Assembly (NCBI GenBank): GCA_032433595.1
Contig: JASWJB010000337.1
Span: forward strand, 1 to 45,699
Direction of reading: 5' to 3'
Length of the DNA: 45,699 bases
DNA from: Conoideocrella luteorostrata
Lineage: Eukaryota > Ascomycota > Sordariomycetes > Hypocreales > Clavicipitaceae
Below the pieces are notes generated by a model, which ran no database searches, had not been told where the DNA came from, and worked only from the letters and a program-made list of their open reading frames with translations. How positions within the stretch are numbered: position 1 is the stretch's first letter; every line of letters starts with the position of its first letter. Below are positions 1 through 10,033 of this stretch, piece by piece. The translations under genes were made by a program, and so were the position numbers.

Positions 1-732
1 TTTTATTTTTATTTTTATTTTTTTACTTGTTTCCCCCAATTGAGGCTCGTTTGAGCTTTCTTGAGAGGTCGGTCAGTGGGAGGAAGGACTCGAAGGACTC
101 GAAGAACTCGACTTTGTGAGAATAGGGAGGTGAAGTTCCAGGTGATCCGTGGAAGCGGGAAAACAAGGGCTGTATGATAAACATGTTGGCAGCCAGAGCG
201 GCCAGCTCGCTGAATTTAATGTAGGAATATCATTCGGCCGTTTTTTTTTTCTCTTTTTTTTAAAAGAAAGGAAGAAGAAGAAAGTCCTTGTCTTCAAATT
301 CTAGTAGTGTTTTAACATTTTGTCCTATCCCGTTTCGGCAAGCGGCTCTTGCTCTTATCATTTCCTAGCGTGGATAAAACGCTAAATAAGAGCGGTGCTC
401 TTGGGCAGGGGCTATTTTTGGTAGTGCTAAAAAAAGGGGGGTCGTGTTTACTCCGTACAAATAAATGCAGTCAACAAAGGAGATCAAACTAACGACCAGA
501 GTCCGGTAGTACGGGAGCACGGGTCTCTCCCTCTCCCAATCAAGTCTTCTAAATAGCCTATCCTGGCTTACTTCATAAATTTTGCAACTATCTATTGTCT
601 AAAGTATATCATCTCTCGTTGTAAGGACTGTTCTTGAAAAAAAAAGACACAAGGAAAGGAGGGGGAAAAAAAAGACATAGCATAACCCACCGGCCGGAAT
701 AGGTGGTGCTTCTAAATCCTCGACAGCACTTT
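1..732. other. Intergenic, 3' flank of the secreted-protein gene
   Basis: I see no gene here. The left edge is T-rich. A threefold tandem of a GGACTCGAA-like unit lies near 85-112, and one copy of the dispersed TACTCCGTA word lies at 449-457. Open frames on both strands are short and low in complexity. Confidence 0.6.
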
Positions 733-1743
733 TTATTCATCATCATCATCTTCAGCCTGCTCCTCAGCGTCGGCAGCCGCGAAAGTAGCGGCATCGTCCT
801 TCTCCTCACGAGCTTCAAGAATGCCAGCATCATCCGCAGTATCGTCCGCAAATGCCGCAGCCTGAGCAACCTCCTCCTCCTGCTGCTCCTGCTGCTGCTG
901 CTGCTGCTGCTGTACTTCCTCTCGCTTCACAACAACAAAGTCCAAGCCACGTTCCTGAAGGAACTGCTCAACGCCTTCAAAAACCTGGAAGGGGACATCG
1001 ACCTGCTCCTCGCGCTTGGCCATGGTATCAGCAGCTCCGCCGTGACTGCGCTCCTCCGCCACTTGGCCCAGAGCATGTGCGTTCTGAGCTCTAGCACCGG
1101 CGGCTTTACCATTGCGTTTGCCGGCCTTGCGCTTACCAGCCTTGCGCTTACCAGCCTTGCGCTTGCCTCCCTTGCGCTTCTTGCCTCCTCTGCGCTTCTT
1201 GCCTCCCTTACGCTTCTTGCCTCCCTTGCGCTTCTTGCCGCCTCGAGCCTTTTTCCCTCCACGGGCGGCGGCGGCGGTGACGGTGTTGCAACTGTTGCCG
1301 CCTTGATTGGCATTCTTCTTGGCTGCTGCCTTGACACGCTTGCCGTTCTTCTTGCCTCTTTTTCCTCCGTGGCTGCCGAGCGCTCCGCTGACGCCGGCTC
1401 CTGCGCCATTGTTTACGCCGCCGTTGGTGGATGCAGGAGCAGTGGCGTTGATGGCATTGCCGCTGCCGATGCCAGTTCCAACGTTCCCGTTGGCCGCGTT
1501 GTTGTTGCTGTCGCCGTTGTTCTTGTTGGCACCGCGGGTTTCGAGGCCGGACGTACCTTGGGAGCTTATTAGCAAGGTTGTCAAGCCACCACCGCAGGGA
1601 GCAGGAGTAGCGGGAGTGGAGTGCTGTACACACACGAACTTACCTTGGTCGTCTTGTAAGCCGTCCACGGCATTGGCAGGCAGTGCCGCAGCGAGCTGCA
1701 CCGAAATGGCCACAGCATAGGTGAACACCTCTGAAACCTTCAT
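733..1743 (-). CDS. Putative secreted, charge-segregated repeat protein
   Basis: I do not recognise a family. The start is placed at the ATG at 1741-1743 rather than the upstream ATG at 1866, because it begins a typical signal peptide: a short N-terminus, a hydrophobic core and an Ala-rich end within the first ~23 residues. An 87-bp intron (1557-1643) is proposed from GTAAGT, a GCTAATA branch point and a CCCAAG end. Splicing gives 307 residues joined as DDQ|GTSG. The mature part starts Asn/Gly/Ala-rich (about 40-95). It then becomes strongly basic (about 98-183) with repeats of GGKKRK and RKAGK. It ends very acidic after a Gln run (about 249-259), finishing in EDDDDE. Two KREE sites (214-217 and 244-247) look like Kex2-type dibasic sites bounding a 28-residue segment. 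The intron is in frame and stop-free, so retention would also be translatable. The secreted location is inferred. Confidence 0.6.
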   Translation of the reverse strand: MKVSEVFTYAVAISVQLAAALPANAVDGLQDDQGKFVCVQHSTPATPAPCGGGLTTLLISSQGTSGLETRGANKNNGDSNNNAANGNVGTGIGSGNAINATAPASTNGGVNNGAGAGVSGALGSHGGKRGKKNGKRVKAAAKKNANQGGNSCNTVTAAAARGGKKARGGKKRKGGKKRKGGKKRRGGKKRKGGKRKAGKRKAGKRKAGKRNGKAAGARAQNAHALGQVAEERSHGGAADTMAKREEQVDVPFQVFEGVEQFLQERGLDFVVVKREEVQQQQQQQQEQQEEEVAQAAAFADDTADDAGILEAREEKDDAATFAAADAEEQAEDDDDE

Positions 1744-2031
1744 TTTGCAGAAGGTCTTTTTCAAATAGGTACTTTGGCGTAAGATGAAATTAACCAGTGA
1801 CCGGCACCAGCACGATACCAAAAACAAAAGCAAAACCAATAAAAGTGGAAGTGAATAAGAAAGCACAGCTCTCCTGTTACCAACCAGTATTAGACAGTAC
1901 AGTATTAGAAGCTGGACCAGTCACAGACCGGGTCGAGCTTAAAACGAAGTAAGGAAAGAAGCAGAAAGTGAAGTGATGGTGAGTTGTGTGCCAAGTTTTT
2001 TCAGACAACCCAAGCTCGGTGGGTGCTGTCG

Positions 2032-2039
2032 TTTTTATA
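2032..2039 (-). promoter_or_regulatory. Possible TATA box for the secreted-protein gene
   Basis: The minus strand reads TATAAAAA about 290 bp upstream of the chosen start. Its place and orientation suit the 733-1743 gene and would imply a 5' leader of roughly 250 bases. It rests on the motif alone. Confidence 0.3.
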
Positions 2040-3345
2040 CACATTTTCAAAGAACATCCCCAAGGCTGCCTGCCGCCCCCATGGTAGTTTTGCTTCCCGT
2101 ATCAAGACTGAATGAATAGTGCCGTCTCTGGCAGCGAATGCCAGGCCTGACGCAGTAGTGGTTCAGCCGGCACTTGCCAGAGAGGGCTGACAAGAGACAG
2201 ACAGACAGACAGACGACCCCATAGCTGTAGTCAATATAGTGGAGATGCCAAGGGCTCCTCGTTAGAGATGTTCTCGCGGTTCTGCTGGACGGCGCTATAT
2301 GCCAAACAGACGGGCAGTTTGCAAACGAGACACAGGAGAGAAAGGGGGAAGGGGGTTAGATTGACTGCTGCTAGTTACTATCCTTGCACTTGTTTTGTTG
2401 TTGTTGTTGTCGTTGTACATGCGAGATAGATAGATAGGATGTCTGGAGCCGGTCAGCGGCTCAGCGGCTCCGTCTCACGTCCGATCCACCCATGAGAAAA
2501 GTTGCTCGCTCATATGCCATATGCGATGACGCTGACTGGCTGAGCGGCTCAGGGTGACTGACGGCCGATTCATGCCAGCTGAGCGGCTGCCTGACTGGAA
2601 TGGCAGCAGCCAGATACGTGAAGTCGGTAGAGTCGGCAACCAGCACAGCAGCCCCCGATTAGGTCGCGGCTCAGTTTTAAGCCTCTTGACGCCCCCGCCC
2701 TCCCGGCTGCGAAATCAGTCGACGGCTCTGCATGTAACTGACAGGTCGAGGTCCACGCCGATGAGATAAGATCTGACGGCAGCTCAAGACCCCAAGACCA
2801 GAGACCAGAGACCAGAGACCCAGTTGGGCGCGCATGTCTGGGTATTGGGGTGGGGGTCCGGAGGGATCCTCTCGGATGCCATTTCTGCCGTACATGTTTG
2901 CCAGGGCCGGGCATGTTGAGCATGTCAAGCCCATGGGCTACATACAGCAACCAATACTTACAGCACTGCACGTTGAATGCAAAGGAACCTGTCCAGCCCT
3001 AGCGGTAAAACCGCCCCCTAGTCATGTGGCCTGATCCCTTCCCCAGATCGATGGAGATCGGCTTGGTCTCGCATTAGTTAAAAAATCTCCACTTTGCTGT
3101 CAGAAGGCTCACTAGAAATGTTCCAGACGTTTTCGACCCATGCATGCCATGCTTCCAGCAAGTCGGGCCGATGGACGGGACATTCATGAGCCAGCGCGAA
3201 GAAAGGCGCCTCACTGCCGCCGCTGCATTGGACCTTGTTCACGACGCGGCGCGTATTCCGTCGCGTGGCCATGTCTTCAACCCCCCGCCAAGAACACGGT
3301 AAAATGCAGTAATTGTCTCACCGGGTGAGTCCTCAAGGTGTTGAT

Positions 3346-3386
3346 TATATGTATGTATGTATGTATGTATGTATATGTATGCATGC
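3346..3386. repeat. ATGT microsatellite
   Basis: A run of ATGT tetranucleotides ends in a short ATGCATGC segment. It is a simple-sequence repeat with no coding context. Confidence 0.85.
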
Positions 3387-4525
3387 GTCGAGTAACTAGG
3401 TAGTTCGTTACCGAGCTCTCCATACGGAGGACCAAGCCAAGTACGGCAGCCCGTTTCGACCGGTCGCGTGAACCATTTCACGCAATCGTAAGCACCTTGT
3501 AGTTGAGATGAATACAAGATATGTTACCAGTGTTTTTTACTTTATTTTATCGCAGCTTCACGCCTGAACAACAATCTGACGTCTGACAAGTGTCACGCCG
3601 TCTCTTTTTTCTTAGCCACACACAGACTCCCGGCTTGCTTGTTGGGTCTGATGTTCTCTCGGCACACAACCGAGACGCTCGACAGGGATTTTTTTAAACT
3701 CAAAAACCTTGTTATTTTCGTGGCGCACCGTTGCTTATTTCTCTTGGGGGGGAGGGTTTTCCCTTTTTCCTTTTCGCTCCAGCCCAATCGCCTCCACGTA
3801 ACGTAGCACCATTGTCGACAAGTGGCCCACCCTGCCACCTGGCCACCTGGGCTTGTGGCCGGAGCTTCTAGAAGTAAAACAAGCCCCATTATTTTGACGA
3901 TCAGAAACGTTTTACATCAACTGCGCAGGCCCTGGACGGTGAAAGAGGACACTCTAGGAAAGCGGCAGTCTCTTTTTGGACGAGGTAGCTTGTCTTGACC
4001 GGGTGTGGCAATCAATGCCGTCTCTCACTTTCTCCATATTCGAAGGGCTCCCAAGCTTAGATCCGTAAGACTGTTGCTGTAAGATAGCCGATGCCGGTCT
4101 CCGGACACCTATGATATCGTGGAGGCCATGACTGAACCAATACTTGGACGGCTAGTAAAACAGCCTACCCGCTCGGCTGAATCGCTCGCTCACCGCCATG
4201 GCAGCTTTCACGGCGGCCATCCCATCAATCGACTACGTCTCCCGTCCATCCAGTCCCAAGCGATGCCACAAGTGACGCACTAGCACCTTCACGGTTCCTG
4301 TCACTGACTGAAACTTGAGTTGGCAGGCTAAAGTTCAGAAAAACTTTGCAGCGTAGTCCCAAAACATGTTTGCCATTAGCGTGTATTGCTGCTCTTGCAT
4401 CATCAGTAATCTATCGTGAATTATTTTTGCTCATATGTCTTATGTCTGGGGCGCCGCCAAGCAACCTTCCTTACACCATGCTCGCCGTATCTGTTTCATC
4501 AGTGGATGCATCAGGTCATTCCGCC

Positions 4526-5911
4526 CTACCAGCTCGTCAGGCCCTTGACTCTGTCAAAACCACCTCGCAATTGACTCTCGGGCTTGACAACTTTGCCTTT
4601 GAGGACGGTATAGCGAACTAGATTCTCGCAGTCCTCCGGTTTCACTCTAGCCAGCCAGATGCACTGTGCAGCACCAACGTCTGAAGCATCCTCTAGACCA
4701 TTCGAGGTGCCATTTTTTTCTGCTTCGCCGCTCCCATGCCCATTTTTCTCTTTCTCGTCTATTTCATCTCGCCCAAAGGCATTTGGTCTGCGGTATATCA
4801 TGACATTGGCAGAATACTTGTGCCCACCGGTGTGGCTAATGAAGTAGATGCCGACTCCGCCAGGTCTCTCATCGTGCAAATCCCGATACAAGCCGAGTGG
4901 CCGCAGATGTCGTTCAAACTCTTTCCGCAACAACGGGGCACTTTGGCCGCAGCGGGCATCTCGTGTCCTTTGGCTGCACATGAGAATGACCACGTTGTGC
5001 GGGCAAGGTTTGGTTCCCAGAACAGGAATATCCGGGTCTGGACTAGGTAGAGACAGTGGAAAGGAGGAAGGCCTCAAGGGTGAGTCATTTGTGGGTGATT
5101 TGTTGACTAGTTCGCTGATGAGGGTGTGAACATTGCGCGGATGGACGTTGTCCACGAGAGTAAAGGCTGGGAGGAGCAGAACTACGGTGGGTTCTGAGTA
5201 GTCGTGAGTGTCGTGTGGTGTGGGTATGTTCGATGCAGAGAGCATGAGTCTCTAATGTTTGTTTGTTAGTTTCTTGTTGCCCGGCGAATGATCCGGTCGT
5301 TTCAGCGACATGACGTATATTGCGGCTTTACTTTCTCCGGGGCTGGATATGGATGGAGTCGATGATACACCATATGCTCATCCTGCCGAATTGCCAGCCA
5401 GCGAGCGGTCCACGCAACCATTCGCTATATCAAAGCAAACATTCCATACCTAAATAAAGACACCGAGGAAGGAGAATAACAAGGAAAGGGAATAAAAGTA
5501 AAAATAAGACATGCATCAACTCACCCCGTTACTCGGCCCATCTGCCTTACTGATTGCCTCCATCACACTCCCCTTCTCATCCGCCACATCCCTCACCCAG
5601 TCCGTCTTCCCCGTCCCAACCAACACATGTGTACTCCACCCTTTGACCTGTCCATATAAGACATCCTCTTCGTCAATCTTGAATCCCCGCGGATACCTGA
5701 CCGAGCAACTCTCACAATCATGCAGACAGTCGTCCCCATCCGCAGCCGGGTCGGTCTTCTTAAAAAGCTCGTTGTAAGCTGGGGTGCTGTGCTTGGTGCT
5801 GCCGCCGCCGCCGCCAAGCACAGAGGACATCAGCGATTTAAGAGACACGGCCATTTTCTGCTTCACTGGCATACGGGGGAGAGGTTGGGCTGCCGCAGGA
5901 TGCTGCGACAT
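4526..5911 (-). CDS. Apd1/Aim32-like thioredoxin-fold [2Fe-2S] protein
   Basis: This is a sucrase/ferredoxin-like family protein (Apd1/Aim32 group), about 370 residues. Exon 1 is 5525-5911 and exon 2 is 4526-5251. The 273-bp intron has GTGAGT, an AACTAAC branch point and a CATTAG acceptor, with phase 0 on both sides, so residue 129 is followed by RLMLSAS. The N-terminal part has a Cys group (C62, C66, C69). The C-terminal domain has C221 and C230 within CSQRTRDARCG, then HTGGH giving H269 and H273. The C-x8-C and HxxxH spacing matches the two-Cys, two-His cluster ligation known for yeast Aim32/Apd1. Yeast members act in redox homeostasis in cytosol and mitochondria. An acidic Lys/Gly/Asn-rich insert follows the HxxxH. 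The family call is firm. Which paralogue it corresponds to, and where it acts, are not determined. Confidence 0.85.
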
Positions 5912-7602
5912 GGTGAAAAGAAAAAAGAAAAAGAAAAAGGAAGGTCGGGATGGACGATGTGTCGATCTAATAGTTATGGAGTGAAGAAGTGGATTTGTTA
6001 GCTCCGAATACCCACGAGCAGCGGACAGGGGATGCGCTGGCTGCTACCGCTTTGTTCCAGATACGCGCAATCTGCCAGTGCCCGTTGTTTTCCAGCGGAA
6101 ACCGATCCTTGAGAGAAGCTCTAGTTTCTCCGTAGGCAAGAAAAATGGGGTCAATGTGCCTTGGCTCGCGTTTTGGGAGAGAGGAAGAGTCGTCGTGCAT
6201 GTGTGCGTGTTGAATTCGGGCAAGGGGCAGGCTCCAATGGGAAGCAGTTTGTCCGTGGGCGTATTCGGAATATTATCAATCAGTCGTTGGGTGGGCCTGC
6301 GAGCAGGGAAATGGTCCTATGAGAAGCACCGCACTCGGAAAGAGCACTGAAACTGCTGCAGCGTAACCAGTCATGCTCCCCTCCGTACGGAGTACCAAGC
6401 CGGAATCTCGTTATCAGATCCGAGGAGCGTCTGGGCGGTGTGCACACTCTGTTGGGCGTTGCGGACGAAGAGAGACGTGACAATCTGTATGGGTCTCTCT
6501 TTACCCCGTATAATTTCGGAAAGGGGTGTTAGGGTACTTCAGAACGTTTTATTGGGAAGGAGGGAGAGGATAGAAGAAGGCTTTTTCTTCTCTTCTTATA
6601 TTCCTAGCCATGCAACCTCCTTATTCTGTATGCCAGGCTGACACTCTAGAAACCCCTCTCCGACGAGCCGTGACGATAAGATAAGTCGCCAATTAACCCC
6701 GTAACTCCGAGACCGATGCATGCCCAGGCATAGAGGAGTGATGTTAGCATTTACGGCGCAGGGGACAGACACTCCATCGCCCATGCGGAACAACAGAGGA
6801 TGAGATGAGCGAAATCCGTAGATGAGGGAAGGACAGAACAAGGAAGAGAAGTCTGGAGCGCTGGGTAAATGTATTGTCTATTGGTCATTTACTCTATAGT
6901 TGTAGATGGGATCAAAAGACACACTTTACAATGCCAGTCCCATCAACCTGCAATATGAACCTGAAATGCTACTCCTACAAGTGGGGCAATACCCCAGCCC
7001 AGTCCGGCTCAACGCAAGTTGGGCAACGTCAGCAGCAGGTTACCGCCTGTCAGCGCAATAATCCGATCCTTACTGGCTGCTTCCACTGCCCGTTAGGGTG
7101 GGAAGCTGTATTAGTGTAGCGAGTGTCCACTGGTGCGGTGAATCTGGGCGGTGATTCGGCTTTAAACGGCCTCGGACAATTACGACCTTGGTCGTCGTCA
7201 TCGTCTACGACGACTCTGCTGCTTGTGCTATTGAACAGACCCCCCCCCCCATCGCACAAGAATTTAACTTAACCATGTAACTTTGATACGTCATACGAAA
7301 AGAATTTACGCTGCCATTTTGTTTATAGAATCGTCTTGGTGAGAAAATATTTGGAAGAAAATGGAGAAAATGAAAACGAGAGCTCATCTTCCATGAGTCA
7401 GATACCTCATGATAGACTGGTCAGGTTTTACCACACACAAAGCAAAAGCTTTGGTTCAACCATTGATGGTAATAAATGTTACAAGTATCGTAAAGCGCCA
7501 GGTAAATAGCAACGCCCCAACGGAACAACACGCAGCCAATGCAAAATAGCCATACCAGATCCGGAAAAGAAACCAACGGCTCAACTCATATTCGTTGATC
7601 AT
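5912..7602. other. Intergenic, no convincing gene
   Basis: This lies between the promoter of the Apd1/Aim32-like gene and the 3' end of the acyltransferase gene. A purine-rich stretch (5920-5945) lies directly upstream of the first gene. A perfect palindrome CTCCGTACGGAG lies at 6381-6392, and a C run near 7241-7252. The open frames are short and unsupported. Confidence 0.55.
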
Positions 7603-10033
7603 TTACATGTTCTTCTTCCTCGCTTCGTCATAACCTTCCTCCTCACTGTCCTCGTCATCCTCTTCCCCGCCAGCCTCCTTCAGCTTCTCCGACTTTTTCC
7701 TTCTATCCTTCATCGCCTCTCGAATCTTCCTGCTCGCCTCATTGAACCCTTCAGCCGAGTCGAGAGTCGTAAACCCACTGATGGGGAATGCGCCTGAACC
7801 AAAGCCGCCACCAGCACTGCTCGTCCGTGAACGGCTTCTGGACCGGGAGGGCGGTCGAGTAGAGAAGATGCCTACCTGACCAATATTGCTGAAGGAGTCG
7901 TTCCGTGGAAGAGCGCGACTGGATTGTGTAGTGCTGCGGCGTGACAAAATAGGAGGTGTTTCGAGGTCCGGTCCAGTACTGGACTGGTCGCTGTCCTTGC
8001 GCTTGTGCGATTTCTCAGCTGAAGTACCACCACTCTCGAGCTTGGACATTTCCGGCACCAGACGGGTCTTGTCAAAGTCAGAAAACATCTCGGGCCCGAG
8101 TGTGTTGATCAGATCCGTGACTTGTGCGCTCAGCTCAGCCCGTCGAAGTCGCAGTGTGTGAATATTGAAGTCGGAGCTGGGAATAAGGCACAGCACAAGG
8201 GGTCGCAGCGACTTGAAAATGTCCATGCCGACTTCGCCGAATCGCAATGCAGCAAATGTGATGCCGATCATGACGGGCCATATGCCAATGTACACTAGCC
8301 AGAGGGGCACGAACTGAGGGACATTACCCCACAGTCTGTCCTGCCAGACCTTGAACACAACGATGATGGAGTATATGTGATAAATGGTGGGAGCCAAGCC
8401 CATGGCTACGAGGATCTTCCACGTAGCCATTACATCGCGGCCTCGTACTTTGACGGTAGAGCCGGCCAGTGCCGTCTTGGCCTTCTGGATGCTGATCATC
8501 TTTGTCGCCACGAAGACGGGCGCGAATAACAGTAGCCCAGGGACTGTGCAAAAGAACAGAACGAAAAGCTTGATGGAGCGATAGATGAAGAGAAACAAAA
8601 CTTTAAAAATGGACATCTTGCCGTACTGAACTTGGTGATCCTTGAGGTTGAGGTATCGGAGCTGTGAGTTGTAGTTCTTGACAGAGGCCGACAGGGAGGT
8701 GATGCGCTCGTCATCCTTGTAGCGCTCATAGCCCATAGCCAGCCGTCGGTTAAGTTCAACGACAACCGGCAAAGGCAACTTCTTCCCAGTTGGGTTGTAC
8801 AGGCGCCGAGCGGCCTGGATCACCATCAGGGTATCGTAGTTTGGCGCAGAAACCGTGACGGCGCTCAGAGCCTGGTAAGTAGTGTCAATGACCTGTCCGA
8901 TGGCTTCTCTCCGCTGGTTGTTTCGGTACGCGTCTACCAAATGCGCTGGGATCTCGAACGGGGTTCCAAACTCGACGACGGCTCGACTTCGGAATTTGTG
9001 AGCGTGGAAGTAATTCATACCCACGGGCACAATCTTCAGCCCGCAATTGGGTGATTCCGCGAGGGTGCCGAGGGCCATGATGGCAACACCGGCCTTGATT
9101 GGGAGAAGCTCGGTACGGTCGTGACTGCCACCTTCGGGGAAGATGCCTACGCAACCGCCGTTTCGAAGTCTAGAAAAGACGGCTTCGTACACCTTGGTCT
9201 GGTCGATGTTTGGAGCCACCTTGAATTTGGTTCCCTCATATCCCGGAGCCGGCCCTTTGATATGGCCATTGGTGAAGTTGCCATGCTCGTCAATGTCGTC
9301 GCGGCCAGTCAACTGTTGCATCGCCAACTTCCCCTTGAAAGCCCGCTTCAAACGGACTTCCTCAGGGCCAATAATCTTGGCGACGTCATTGCTCACTGAG
9401 GCTGTGTTCTTTCCCGGCGGCAAAAATATCATGCCCCTTGTCTGGCCGGGTTCAGTGCCAAAATTGGTACCTACGCCTCGAACCAATGTAGGATCGTTGA
9501 TGGGATCGGGGAGATAAATAGTTCCTGGAGCAGCCTTTGTGACGTCTTGGGCTCGGCCGACGGGTACAGAGCTGACTTGCCGAGAAGCCCAACCAATGAA
9601 GCCATGGACTGACTTTTGGGCGATGAGGAGGGAAACCCGCCGGCCGGCCTCTTGTCGAAGCGTTCGCTGAAGGATCAGACCATCGACAAACTAAGGAACA
9701 AGTTGTGTCAGCATGACAAGCCACCCTGTGACAATATTCGAAGGACGAAGAGCAGGTAAACCGAATCTCTTCATCGACGCGACTGTTCGTAGCGACAATC
9801 GTTCTCACCTGATTTGCGTGTGGTGCAGCAACAAAGAGCACTGGTCCGGATTGCGGAACCTTCCAAGATCCTCTGGGTACGACTTCGCGAAAGAACAAGT
9901 CGACTAGATTGCCCATGAGATACAGGAACAAATCATATTTCCAGTTGACCATTGGATAGAGTTCCTTGGCCGCTGTGTCTTCTTCTGCCTTGGATTGGGC
10001 TTCTTTGCCTTCCCTCGCCACGTTCGGCGCCAT
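7603..10033 (-). CDS. Glycerol-3-phosphate O-acyltransferase (Sct1/Gpt2 type)
   Basis: The enzyme adds an acyl chain to the sn-1 position of glycerol-3-phosphate (or dihydroxyacetone phosphate), the first step of phospholipid and triacylglycerol synthesis, in ER or lipid-droplet membranes. Exon 1 is 9809-10033 and exon 2 is 7603-9690. The 118-bp intron has GTGAGA, a CTGAC branch point and CCTTAG, phase 0. The product is 770 residues, close to the ~750 of the yeast enzymes. The acyltransferase block HANQFVD (72-78) is created by the splice, and the second block FPEGGSHDRT lies at about 259-268. Hydrophobic segments lie at about 437-470, 500-522 and 535-556. The tail is Ser/Arg-rich (SRSRSRTSS) and then strongly acidic, resembling the regulatory tails of the yeast enzymes. 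The ATG at 10031-10033 is the only sensible start for exon 1. Which of the two yeast enzymes it corresponds to cannot be told. Confidence 0.93.

Larger units (their letters stand above)
1744..4525. other. Intergenic region, no convincing gene
   Basis: This gap holds the promoter side of the secreted-protein gene and the 3' side of the Apd1/Aim32-like gene. It contains simple repeats (GACA units near 2194-2214, GAGACCA near 2797-2820, ATGT near 3346-3386). The open frames on both strands overlap one another and show no recognisable domain. Confidence 0.55.

Noticed and set aside
703..1572. 289-residue plus-strand open frame rich in Leu/Ala
   Set aside because: It is the antisense shadow of the repeat-rich secreted protein. 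Its composition follows from the Lys/Gly/Gln repeats on the other strand, and it lacks its own splice or start context.
927..1633. Other-frame minus ORFs over the secreted gene (Arg/Gln/Ala-rich)
   Set aside because: Frame-shifted readings of the same repeats. Only the 733-1743 frame has a signal peptide at an ATG.
3593..3889. 98-residue minus ORF
   Set aside because: No domain, low-complexity Lys-rich stretches, and no splice partner.
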